From Saccharopolyspora soli (lineage in GTDB: Bacteria > Actinomycetota > Actinomycetes > Mycobacteriales > Pseudonocardiaceae), in contig NZ_JALBWV010000002.1 in the NCBI RefSeq assembly GCF_022678645.1, forward strand, positions 124,001 to 188,000: DNA of 64,000 nt, given 5' to 3'. Position numbers and translations under genes: made by a program. Every line of letters begins with the position of its first letter. Position 1 is the stretch's first letter. The notes below the pieces were generated by a model, which saw nothing but the letters and a program-made list of their open reading frames with translations, searched no databases and was not told the DNA's origin. Shown one piece after another: positions 1 to 7,727 of this stretch.

Positions 1-274
1 ACTTCGCGCGCAGGTGCGCAACCACGGCGTTCTTCACCTGCTTCGCCGCATCCGGTTCGGGAGTCAGCAGTTGGAGGGCTACCACGCCATCCACGTCGCC
101 GACTTCGTCGTTCCGCTTGACCAGATCCGAATGTGGCACGAGCAGCTTGTCGATGACCTCGCGTGCGGTGGCGGCCGAAATCATGGTGGAGGCACCGCGT
201 CGGCCCTGAAGTTGTGGTGTGCGAGTCAGCCACGACTGGATCTGCACGACGCTGACGTCGAGATAGTCGGTCAC
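1..274 (-). CDS. Cas10/Cmr2-like CRISPR type III protein, N-terminal part (runs off the left edge)
   Basis: The first 91 codons are in the window. The GTG start at 274 overlaps the TGA of the RAMP gene upstream (GTGA), so the two are translationally coupled. The N-terminus reads VTDYLDVSVVQIQSWLTRTP and then has a Q-GRRGAS stretch at about residues 19-26. This resembles the palm-type start of Cas10/Cmr2-like proteins, where a hydrophobic strand is followed by a helix and an RRGAS-type turn. In type III systems this subunit makes cyclic oligoadenylates when target RNA is bound, which would fit the SAVED gene on the other side. The HD and GGDD motifs lie outside the window, so activity cannot be judged. 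The alternative is another RAMP-module protein of unknown class. Confidence 0.6.
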   Translation of the reverse strand, partial: MTDYLDVSVVQIQSWLTRTPQLQGRRGASTMISAATAREVIDKLLVPHSDLVKRNDEVGDVDGVVALQLLTPEPDAAKQVKNAVVAHLRAK

Positions 275-2205
275 GACCGGCGCTTCCTCTCGGGCTTGTC
301 CTTCTTGCTGGCGATCTCCATCTTGTGGTTGGACGATCTGGTCAGATGCGGCAGCGACTTGAGCAGGTACCCGCCCTGCTGACCGCTGGGTTTGCCGTCC
401 TTGCCCCGGCGTTCGGCCCCGCCTTGGCCCGAGGTGTGCTTCCAGAACTCGAAACCCTCGTCGAACTCCTCCGTGCCCTTCGCAGCCCACGGCTCGCCCG
501 GCGGGTACCAGACCTTCGAAGCGTCCACCGTGTTCGGGTCCAGGACCTCGGCGATCTGCGGCCACAGCGTGCGGGGTAGATCTCCCAGCGATGCGCGGAA
601 CTCGTCGATCAACAGCGTCAGCTGGTCGAGCGCCAACGAGGTCGAGCCGTTGCCGTAACGGGCACCGGACGACTGGATCTCGGCCGCAACCACGGTGATC
701 CGGCAACTTCCGAAACCCAACGGTCGACCGCCCCCGATGTGCTGCAACAGCCCGTCCCGCCGCAGCGCTCGCCCCGGTTGCAGCGCGGCGAGCAACCCAC
801 CGAGCTGCGCCCGGTCGATGTCGGTGAAGGTGATGTCAGCGGTGAAGCTGGTGTTGGCCGGAAACGCCTCGGCCTCGGCGGTCATTTTCTTGTCGAGCTG
901 GTGTTTGCGGGCTTTCTCGCGGCCGTTCGGTTCTGGTGTGTGCCAGTAGTACTTCCGGCCCCGCAGCTGGCGACTCCCGCGTCCTTTCTGGAGATCTGCT
1001 TCCGAACCCCACTCGCGCAGCGGCGGGTTCCCCTTGCTCGCGATCGTTCCGTCAACGCTGGTGTTGTCCAGGTAGAACTGCCCGGCGCCAGGTCGCGGTG
1101 CACCCATTGGCGGGAGCGTGACGTGCTCGGGCGTCACCGGACCGTTCGCCAGAGCGTCCCCGAATCGCACGTGTCCCTGGTAGGAACGCTGCGCTGCGGC
1201 GTCCTTCGGACCGGACAGATCTGCGGACCCGAACAGGCGGCAGCTCGCGCACAACTCGTGGTTCGACGTGCATGGCTTGAACTTGCCAGCGCGTTCTCCG
1301 GCGGAAGTTGCGCCGAAGTGCCGCCAAGCCATGGCAAGGCCCAGTTCGGTTATGCCGTACCTGTTGCGCTTCACCCACACCGGCTGGCCTTTGCGCAGGT
1401 CAGGACTGGCTCGATAGCGGTGTCCGACTTCGAAGATCTGCTCGGGACCGTTCTTGGCCTTGCGCTTGATCGTCACTGGCGCGGTGACCTCATCGCCGCG
1501 CTCTTCGCGCTGCTTGGTGCGTTGGTCATCCGTGCCCTGCACCAGCGCTTTGAAACGGTCCCAGACCTCCACTGGGATCGCGCCGGTTTCCCCGGTGAGC
1601 TTGCGGATGTGGGCGCGGTAGGTCTGCTCGTCGTCCCGCGAATCGCGGATGAAGACCACCCACTCGCCATCTTTGGCGCGCTCGACGTCGATCGGGCGGC
1701 CGTGCGAACCCCGCTCTTTCACGTTCAGCCGCGCTCCGGATATCAGCGGGTCTGCGCTGTTCAGGTCGTGCAGCAGCTCCTGGTCGAGGCGATCGCTGCG
1801 CATATCGCCGGGCGCGCAGAAGCGCACTTCTGGTGGTCGTCCATCCTGCGGCGGTACTTCGACCACGGCCAGCAGACGATCTCCGCCGGATTCCACCTGG
1901 TCCCGGTACGACGGGACGAAATCCTCGTCGAGCACGCGCAGACAACTGCCGGTCAGGGTTTCGTGCAACGCCCGGGTGGCACCCTTGAGCGACGAGCCCG
2001 GTATGAACGCGGTGCCGTCCGGGCGCCTGGGCAGAGCGGATTCGCCGAACCCACGGATGAGCAGCCGGGTTACCGCTTCGATGGTGATGGTCAGCTTCCC
2101 GGACAGCAGTTCGGGTTTGCCCAGGTGACCATGTGGCTCGCCACGTTTCGGCGGATGCGCCGGTAGCGGCACGAACGTGTAGGGGTTGACGAACGTTTCG
2201 TCCAA
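271..2205 (-). CDS. RAMP superfamily (Cas7-type) CRISPR protein, TIGR03986-like
   Basis: This 644-aa protein carries RAMP hallmarks. An IPGSSLKGATR motif sits near residue 70, where Cas7-type proteins have their first conserved loop. A CRLFG motif with a nearby CxxC (CASC) is near residues 320-330, and a glycine-rich GGGRPLGFGS loop is near 520-530. Such proteins form the crRNA-binding backbone of type III effector complexes. The length and the two RAMP-like halves suggest a fused or large single-subunit backbone. I chose the TTG start at 2205 because a perfect AGGAGG lies six bases upstream; the open frame continues to 2271 without a ribosome site. The 3' end overlaps the Cas10-like gene by four bases, forming an operon running left. 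The exact subtype is not certain. Confidence 0.8.
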   Translation of the reverse strand: MDETFVNPYTFVPLPAHPPKRGEPHGHLGKPELLSGKLTITIEAVTRLLIRGFGESALPRRPDGTAFIPGSSLKGATRALHETLTGSCLRVLDEDFVPSYRDQVESGGDRLLAVVEVPPQDGRPPEVRFCAPGDMRSDRLDQELLHDLNSADPLISGARLNVKERGSHGRPIDVERAKDGEWVVFIRDSRDDEQTYRAHIRKLTGETGAIPVEVWDRFKALVQGTDDQRTKQREERGDEVTAPVTIKRKAKNGPEQIFEVGHRYRASPDLRKGQPVWVKRNRYGITELGLAMAWRHFGATSAGERAGKFKPCTSNHELCASCRLFGSADLSGPKDAAAQRSYQGHVRFGDALANGPVTPEHVTLPPMGAPRPGAGQFYLDNTSVDGTIASKGNPPLREWGSEADLQKGRGSRQLRGRKYYWHTPEPNGREKARKHQLDKKMTAEAEAFPANTSFTADITFTDIDRAQLGGLLAALQPGRALRRDGLLQHIGGGRPLGFGSCRITVVAAEIQSSGARYGNGSTSLALDQLTLLIDEFRASLGDLPRTLWPQIAEVLDPNTVDASKVWYPPGEPWAAKGTEEFDEGFEFWKHTSGQGGAERRGKDGKPSGQQGGYLLKSLPHLTRSSNHKMEIASKKDKPERKRRS

Positions 2206-2310
2206 GTGCGGCCTCCTGGGTGACCCTGGCCCTTGAGGTTGCAAACACTGAGCGTGACCGATCGGAGGCACGGTAGGTTACACGCCGTCCCCTGATCGAC
2301 GTGGAGCGGC
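2206..2310. promoter_or_regulatory. Divergent intergenic region between the RAMP gene and the SAVED gene
   Basis: About 105 bp separate the TTG start of the RAMP gene from the ATG of the SAVED gene. The region must hold both promoters. A GTGGAG ribosome site precedes the ATG at 2311. I see no convincing operator or paired -35/-10 boxes. Confidence 0.4.
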
Positions 2311-3396
2311 ATGCGGATCTTCTCGGTTTTGACTCGCGGCAACGTCTCGAAACGCGTCCGAGTGGTCTCGCTGGTAGCGGTCATCTTCGGTGCGGTGTCC
2401 ACCGCGATGCTGTCGCTGTTCCTGGAAGACCTGCTCCCGAAGACGGACCCGAACGCGCGGGTGGTGCTGATGCGCGTTGCCGTCCTGATCGTCGCGTTGA
2501 TCGTGGTCGGCTTCGCGGTGTGGCTGCGCTACGGGGTTCGCCAGACCTCGGGGACGCTGTTCAGCGTGCAGGTCCTCGACGAGGGGATGCGGGACCGCAC
2601 GCAGGAGCAAGGCGGCAATTCCCGTGCCATCGCGGCGAAGCGGCACATGTCGATACGCGTGGTGCACAGGTGGATCGACTTCGACACCAACACCGTCGAT
2701 GGGGTCATCGACCTGCAAGAGCAGTGCCATGAGGTCGGCGCGCAGCTGCAGAACCTCGTCAGCACGACACACGATGACGGTAGGCATTCCGTCGCACCCG
2801 TCATGCTGTGGCCCATCGCGATGGCAGTTGGCGGCTACCTCCCGGCGCGCACGCACGATTTCCGGCTCGTGGAACTCCCTACCCGGACAGGTAAATCGGC
2901 CGAGGAGTTCAACCTGGAGTACGTGGCGGAGGCGGACGTTCCGACGCTGACCGCGCATGCCGAGACCGTCGAAGGTGCGCTGGGTGAGCGCATCGGGGTG
3001 CACATCGGGTTGACGAAGACAGCGCAACTCGTCCACCACCGCAGGTTCGAGCGTTTCCGCGAGTTCGGGGTCCGGACCTTGTACACCATCGGCGAATCCG
3101 AAGATGTGTTGACGGGCGAGGACGAACCGCACCTGAACGGGGCGGACCTGGAGCGGTGCGCTCGGCTGGTCGCCGGCCAGTTGGCCGGGATCAAAAGACA
3201 ACACCCGGATACCGAACTGGTCGTGATCGCTCAGATGCCGAAGACCGTCGCTTTCGCGGTGGGCTGGCAGTTGGTGCAGTACAGGTGTGCCTTCTACCGA
3301 CACACCTACCTGATGCACTTCGACCAGCCGACCGACGCGTTCATCCCCATGCGGGTTCGTCCCGCGCAGCCATCGACCGCTATTCGTTCGGAGTGA
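2311..3396 (+). CDS. Two-transmembrane SAVED-domain protein (putative cyclic-oligonucleotide-gated membrane effector)
   Basis: 361 aa. Two hydrophobic helices at about residues 18-38 and 52-72 form a membrane anchor. The rest (about 90-345) looks like a SAVED domain, with a strand-turn GVHIGLTKTAQLVHH region near 228-242 and a C-terminal TELVVIAQMPKTVAFAVGW segment near 307-325. The latter matches the family pattern of a strand, a P-K/S turn, then an A-x-A-x-G-W/R helix. SAVED domains bind cyclic oligonucleotides made by CD-NTases or Cas10 and switch on a fused effector. Here the fused part is only a 2TM segment, so pore formation or membrane disruption is the natural guess (inference). The gene diverges from the Cas10/RAMP operon, and its stop overlaps the csb2 remnant. 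No CD-NTase is seen in the window. Confidence 0.65.
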   Translation: MRIFSVLTRGNVSKRVRVVSLVAVIFGAVSTAMLSLFLEDLLPKTDPNARVVLMRVAVLIVALIVVGFAVWLRYGVRQTSGTLFSVQVLDEGMRDRTQEQGGNSRAIAAKRHMSIRVVHRWIDFDTNTVDGVIDLQEQCHEVGAQLQNLVSTTHDDGRHSVAPVMLWPIAMAVGGYLPARTHDFRLVELPTRTGKSAEEFNLEYVAEADVPTLTAHAETVEGALGERIGVHIGLTKTAQLVHHRRFERFREFGVRTLYTIGESEDVLTGEDEPHLNGADLERCARLVAGQLAGIKRQHPDTELVVIAQMPKTVAFAVGWQLVQYRCAFYRHTYLMHFDQPTDAFIPMRVRPAQPSTAIRSE

Positions 3397-4097
3397 CCAG
3401 GATGTTGGTGGAGGCGCCGACCACGATGTTGACGTTCGGCTTCCCGCCTGGTGTCCGCGTGGCGGGCCGCCAGTCCGGCGCCTTGGCAGCGTGCCTGCGG
3501 AAGGCCGTCATGAGCAGGGTGCCGAATCCGCTGCCTCCGGAGGTCAGCGGACACGGCGCGGATAACCGCCCGCACCTCGCCTACCTGCCGCTGCTCGATG
3601 CCGGGCATCCGGAGGCACGCGCCGAGGTGCTCGGTGTCGGCCTGCTGTTCCCCGCTGAGCGTTCGGATCTTGTCGACGAGGTCACCGCAGCGCTCGGGGA
3701 CTTTTTCGAACTCCACCTGGCGGGTGTTCGCCTTCCGCTGCGGCGCGGCGAAGGCAGCGGACGGCTGAACCCGCAGTGGTGGACGAGGCCGTCCAGGTGT
3801 TGGGCGACGGTGACTCCGATGGTGCTCGACAGGTTCTCGGGGACCGGCAAGGAAGAGTCGGAAATCCGACGCGCATGCGTGCACAAGGGACTGCCTGATC
3901 CGGCGGTGGTGACGGTCTCCCGCGATCCGTTGGTCTCCGGAGGCGCGCACCTGGGCCGCAGTGACCTGGCGCGCCGGGAGCGGACGCCACGGCCATTCAC
4001 CCATGCGAGGTTGGAGTTCCCAGGCCCGGTGGAGGGACCGGTCCTGCTTGGCGCCCAGCGCTATCTGGGTATGGGGCTTTGCGTTCCGGCGCAGTGA
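3393..4097 (+). pseudogene. csb2: Truncated type I-G (I-U) Csb2 (Cas5/Cas6-type) C-terminal half
   Basis: This 234-codon frame begins with a GTG inside the stop of the SAVED gene (GTGA overlap). It matches the C-terminal half of Csb2/GSU0054 proteins: a helix followed by SGHGADNRPHLAYLPLLDAG near 50-70, a VTPMVLDR segment near 140, a VSRDPLVSGGAH motif near 183-194, and the terminal R-TPRPFTHARLEFPGPVEGP run ending near LGLCVP-type residues. Full-length Csb2 is about twice as long, and the N-terminal Cas5-like half is absent because the SAVED gene occupies that place. Either it is a decayed leftover of a type I-G system or a C-terminal piece co-translated with the SAVED gene. No cas3, cas7 or cas8 of type I-G is visible here. 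Confidence 0.75.
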
Positions 4098-4256
4098 TCT
4101 GAGACCGGGCAGGACCCGCCGAGCAAGCGCTCAGCAGCTGCGCCCGCACAACAGCTGGGTTTGTTGGCCAAAACGGGGAGGGGTCCCGGATCGAGGCGGG
4201 ATACTCAGCTGGCGATTCGCTTTTCGTTGGCGGCGACCTGCAAGAGGAGGACGTTC

Positions 4257-5033
4257 GTGCTCGGTGTCGCTTATACCCCGCCCGGCCGACGCCGGGTTGG
4301 TTCTCCCGTTCCGTCAGACGGGGGCTCTCGCACGGCGTCCACCACTGCCCGGCGCGGGTGGATTTGGTGCCTGGTGGGCGTGGCTGTTTCGCTGGTGTTG
4401 ACCGGGTGTGGCTCGTCGTCGACCAGCGTGTCGGAACTGTTCCGGGAGTACATGGAGTCGACTGACGTCGAGGGGGACGTGTTCCGCGGGGCGACGAGCG
4501 AGGATCGGCTTGCCCAGTTCGCCGCCGAGGGCCCCCCGAGCCAGGTCATAGCCGAGATGTTGGCCGCCTACTCGTGCGGTGACGACCTCGAAGAAGCCAA
4601 GCGCAGTTGTGAGCTGGACGGAGCGGTCAGCAAGGCGGTGGAGGACTTCGCCGGACCCGCTGCGGAGGTCTACGAACGCGACATCCTGGTCAAGCACGGG
4701 AGCGGGCAGCTTGAGCTGATGACGTTGTGGGTGGCGCGCAAACCCGACGGCGCCAGCGAGTTGGTCGACTCCCAGGGCAACCGCTACAGCGCGGGCTTGG
4801 ACGACTTCCGCCAGCACAACGAACTGCTCGGCGCTGATGACCAGATCCTCGCACCGAGCAACATCACCGCTGTTCCGGGCGAAGGCGAGATAGTCGCGGT
4901 GTCCGGGCACATGACACCGCGGTGGGTGTGGATCGTCGGCGGGATCGGCATCGTGGTCGTCGTCGGTGGCGCCGCGTTCCTCCTCCTGCGCCTCCGCCGC
5001 GATCGCGCCTTCTCCCGATCCCTCGACGACTAG
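4257..5033 (+). CDS. Lipoprotein-like membrane protein of unknown function
   Basis: 258 aa. I placed the start at GTG 4257, behind GAGGAGG six bases upstream. A basic region precedes a hydrophobic segment (WCLVGVAVSLVLTGC, about residues 36-50) ending in a lipobox LTGC, so export and lipidation at Cys50 are likely. The body (about 55-225) is acidic and has two further cysteines (YSCGDD and KRSCELD) that could pair. A second hydrophobic helix at about 222-246 is followed by a basic LRLRRDR tail, typical of a stop-transfer anchor. The product would be an extracytoplasmic domain tethered at both ends. I do not recognise the family. It stands alone between the defence locus and a palindrome pair. 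Confidence 0.7.
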   Translation: MLGVAYTPPGRRRVGSPVPSDGGSRTASTTARRGWIWCLVGVAVSLVLTGCGSSSTSVSELFREYMESTDVEGDVFRGATSEDRLAQFAAEGPPSQVIAEMLAAYSCGDDLEEAKRSCELDGAVSKAVEDFAGPAAEVYERDILVKHGSGQLELMTLWVARKPDGASELVDSQGNRYSAGLDDFRQHNELLGADDQILAPSNITAVPGEGEIVAVSGHMTPRWVWIVGGIGIVVVVGGAAFLLLRLRRDRAFSRSLDD

Positions 5034-5370
5034 CAGGACCATGCCCGCCACCGACTGGGCGAGCCGACGCGAATCGGTCCTTGGCATCGAGGCGGTCACG
5101 CGGGGCTGGACCGGTGGCGATTTCGCGCGAAATCGCCACCTGCTCCTCACCGGAAGCGCCGATTTCGCGCGAAATCGGCGTCACCACCACCCATCCCGGT
5201 ACGCGCGATCGAGGCAGGCGCTCAGCGGCCGATCGTGCCCGTCGGGTGTCGGCGCTGGTCGGTGACGTGGCGATTGGCGTGCTCAATGGCGCCGTAGCCC
5301 AGCGAAGTCACGCATGCCGCGAGCCTGCTCGACTTCACCGCTGCGCAAGTCTGCCGGAGGGATTGGTGTG
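5034..5370. other. Intergenic region between convergent genes
   Basis: No coding frame stands out here. The region holds the two perfect palindromes at 5113-5180, described separately, and otherwise nothing recognisable. Confidence 0.6.
5113..5180. repeat. Paired perfect palindromes sharing the core GATTTCGCGCGAAATC
   Basis: A perfect 28-bp palindrome occupies 5113-5140 and a perfect 24-bp palindrome occupies 5157-5180. They share the 16-bp core, and their centres are 42 bp apart, four helical turns. They lie between convergent genes. A degenerate copy of the core is at 61061-61078, also just past a gene end. They may act as bidirectional terminators, as an extragenic palindromic repeat family, or as sites for a dimeric protein. 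Confidence 0.8.
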
Positions 5371-5856
5371 TTACAGGAGCCAGGTGACGGCTCCCAGCGC
5401 CACCGCTACGCCGAGGAGGATCAGTCCGACGACCAGTGTCCAGCGGCGAGGCCGCAGCGGTTCTTCGCCCCATGCATCCGGTCGTTGCTCGAGAGGCGAT
5501 ACGGGCCAAGGGGCTGGCTGCTGGCCTGCTGGCTGACCTCCGTAGCCGTCGGATCCCCATGCGGGACCGGCTGGAAGGTGCTCCGGAGAGGGCACCCAGT
5601 CCGCGCGGTGCGGGACTTCCAACCGCTCGGGTTCCGGTTCTGGCGGCGGTTCCGGAGGCGGCACTACCGGCGGAGCAGGTGCTGAGGGAGCAGGCGTCGG
5701 CGGAGCAGGTGCTGGAGGAGTCGGAAATGGCGGAGCGGGCGTCGGCGGAGACGCTGCGCGGCGTTGCAGCCGCAGGCCGTAGCCGGTCAGCACCAACCCG
5801 ATCAGTCCGATCAGGGCCGACAGCACCGAGCCCAGCTTGTCCGCGATCTCCAGCAC
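5371..5856 (-). CDS. Proline-rich bitopic membrane protein, unknown function
   Basis: 161 aa. A hydrophobic helix at about residues 8-28 (LGSVLSALIGLIGLVLTGYG) is followed by a long Pro/Ala-rich linker (about 35-75) and a Pro/Gly-rich stretch. A second helix lies at the extreme C-terminus (about 139-160, WTLVVGLILLGVAVALGAVT). The middle has no cysteine or catalytic signature. The GTG start has no strong ribosome site, so the true start could differ slightly. The gene converges on the lipoprotein gene across the palindrome pair and lies downstream of the LysR gene. I cannot assign a function. Confidence 0.6.
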   Translation of the reverse strand: MLEIADKLGSVLSALIGLIGLVLTGYGLRLQRRAASPPTPAPPFPTPPAPAPPTPAPSAPAPPVVPPPEPPPEPEPERLEVPHRADWVPSPEHLPAGPAWGSDGYGGQPAGQQPAPWPVSPLEQRPDAWGEEPLRPRRWTLVVGLILLGVAVALGAVTWLL

Positions 5857-5944
5857 CCGAACAGATTGCCAGAGCCGCGCCGGGAAATGCCTCCGCTCCT
5901 GTCATTCTTGACACGTCGGCCGACCGTGAGGTCAGCGCAGGTGC

Positions 5945-6871
5945 TCAGACCAGGCGGATTCCCGGCCAGTCGCCGTCGTTGGCCATCCGCGTCGTCACCG
6001 CCACGATGCCCTGCTGCATGGCCGCGACCGCGTCCCTGGACTGGTAGTACTCAACGGTGTTGCACACCGCCACGCTGCGCTCGATCACCGGGTTGCGGAT
6101 TCGCCGCACCCCGAGCGCTCGGTGGTCGTCTTGGTCCGCGACGCTCGACAGCGGCAGGATCGTGCACGCCTCGCCGCTGGCCGCGATGCGGATCATCGCC
6201 CCGAGCGAGTCCACGTCCGCGACGATCGACGGCACCAAACCCTGCGCCGCGAAGACGCGGTCGATCAGCGCCCGCAGGTCGCTGCGCCCACCCGGCACCA
6301 CCAACGGAGTGTTCCGCAGGTGCAGCAACTCGATCTCGTCCTCCTCAGCAGCAGGTGGTTTCGGTTGGCCGATGAGGTACAGGTCCTCCGAGTACAGCAG
6401 CGTTTCGGCCGGGCGGGCGGTTTCGTCGTCCCGGTACAGCACGGCCAGGTCGAGGCGGCCGAGGGTGAGCAGTTCCTGGATGTAGCCGCTCATCGACTCG
6501 AAGAGTTGGAGGTGGATGCCGGGGTGGTGCGCCTTCGTCCAGGAGAACAGCGCCGGAGCCAACCGCACCGACACGGTGGTCGGCAGGCCGACGGCGACCG
6601 GGCCGTGGATGCGGTCGCCGCTGAGCACGTCGCCCGCGATCCGGTCGAACTGCCGCACCAGTTGTTGGGCGTCGCGGTAGAGCGCGAGTCCGGCCTGGGT
6701 GGGGGCCACGCCTCGGGGTCCGCGTTCGAGCAGGCGGACCCCGAGTTCGCCCTCCAAGTGCGCGATCCGCTGGCTGAGGGCCGGTTGCGAGACGTAGAGC
6801 TGGGCGGCGGCGCGGGTCAGGCTGCCGGAGTCGACGACGGTGATGAAGTCGCGCAGGTGAGCGATGTCCAC
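5945..6871 (-). CDS. LysR-family transcriptional regulator
   Basis: 308 aa from GTG 6871, preceded by a G-rich AAGGGGGG site. The N-terminal winged helix-turn-helix is classical: LRDFITVVDSGSLTRAAAQL, then VSQPALSQRIAHLE, then LGVRLLER (residues 5-55). A periplasmic-binding-like effector domain covers about 90-295. The gene is the last of a minus-strand block with a CitE-like lyase, a CoA-transferase and a 2-hydroxycarboxylate transporter. It probably controls that block in response to an organic acid (inference). LysR regulators are more often divergent from their target operon; here it is co-directional, 52 bp beyond the lyase gene. Confidence 0.9.
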   Translation of the reverse strand: MDIAHLRDFITVVDSGSLTRAAAQLYVSQPALSQRIAHLEGELGVRLLERGPRGVAPTQAGLALYRDAQQLVRQFDRIAGDVLSGDRIHGPVAVGLPTTVSVRLAPALFSWTKAHHPGIHLQLFESMSGYIQELLTLGRLDLAVLYRDDETARPAETLLYSEDLYLIGQPKPPAAEEDEIELLHLRNTPLVVPGGRSDLRALIDRVFAAQGLVPSIVADVDSLGAMIRIAASGEACTILPLSSVADQDDHRALGVRRIRNPVIERSVAVCNTVEYYQSRDAVAAMQQGIVAVTTRMANDGDWPGIRLV

Positions 6872-6923
6872 GTCGCCCCCCTTCCCGAGCGAGAGATCCA
6901 CCACCTCCGCGAGCTGGGTCCGG

Positions 6924-7727
6924 CTACAGCGGGCCCAGGCCCGCCGCCCGCAGCAGGCGTCGGGCGCGTTCCACCACGGGCCGGTCAATCATCGCACCGT
7001 CCAACGAAACCGCAGCTCCGCCTGCCTGTTCGTCGGCTTCGACCACACGTCGCGCCCACGCGATCTCGTCGTCGCCGGGCCGCATCGCGCGCCGGACGAT
7101 CGGTAGCTGCGCGGGATGGATGCACAGCTTTCCGCCGAAGCCCCACTCCTTGGCCCGTCGCGAATCGCGGTCGATCGCCTCGGTGTCGTTGATCGACGGT
7201 GTGACACCGTCGATCGGTGCGGGCAGCCCGCACGCCGCCGACCACCGCACCAGGTCGCTGCGCGAGGCGTCCAGCGCCGCGTCGGCGGTGACTCCGAGGT
7301 CCAGCGCGAGGTCGATGCTGCCGAACATCAGCCTGGCCAGACCGGGGGCGGCGCAGATCTCGCCGAGGTTGACGAACCCGCGTGCCGATTCGATGAGACC
7401 CAGCACCGCGCAACCGGTGTCCTCGGCCGTCGCCTCGACATCCGCCGCGCTCTCGGTCTTCGGCAGGACGACCGCAGCCGGGGCGATTTCCCGGCAGAGC
7501 GCAACATCGTCGTCGAACTCCTCGGTGCTGCGGGCGTTGATGCGCACCGCGACATTCGGCCCGATCGGCCACGCAGCACGCAGGTTCTCCCGCGCCGCCG
7601 CTTTGTCAGCAGCGGGCACGGCGTCTTCCAGGTCGACGATGACGACATCCGCGCCCGCCGCAGCAGCTTTGGCGAACCGCTCCGGGCGGGATCCGGGTAC
7701 GAACAGCCAAGCGACCGCGGTCCGCAT
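6924..7727 (-). CDS. HpcH/HpaI aldolase / CitE-like CoA-ester lyase
   Basis: 267 aa; the ATG at 7727 shares one base with the upstream stop (TGATG), so translation is coupled. The TIM-barrel signatures of the citrate lyase beta-like family are present: RTAVAWLFVPGSRPERFAKA at the start, DLEDAVP near 32-38, RINARSTEEF near 59-68, LIESARG near 110, MFGSIDLALDLG near 130, and a GGKLCIHPAQ motif near 208. These place the Mg2+ and CoA-ester sites. Together with the adjacent CoA-transferase and transporter, the likely substrate is a 2-hydroxyacyl-CoA such as malyl-, citramalyl- or citryl-CoA, cleaved to acetyl-CoA and an oxoacid (inference). The substrate cannot be read from sequence. Confidence 0.88.
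   Translation of the reverse strand: MRTAVAWLFVPGSRPERFAKAAAAGADVVIVDLEDAVPAADKAAARENLRAAWPIGPNVAVRINARSTEEFDDDVALCREIAPAAVVLPKTESAADVEATAEDTGCAVLGLIESARGFVNLGEICAAPGLARLMFGSIDLALDLGVTADAALDASRSDLVRWSAACGLPAPIDGVTPSINDTEAIDRDSRRAKEWGFGGKLCIHPAQLPIVRRAMRPGDDEIAWARRVVEADEQAGGAAVSLDGAMIDRPVVERARRLLRAAGLGPL

Noticed and set aside
739-2166. Long plus-strand frame opposite the RAMP gene
   Set aside because: It is the shadow of the minus-strand RAMP gene, whose conserved motifs and AGGAGG start are clear; the plus frame matches no family.
3306-4004. Minus-strand frame over the csb2 remnant
   Set aside because: The plus-strand frame matches Csb2 C-terminal motifs; the minus frame has no recognisable content.
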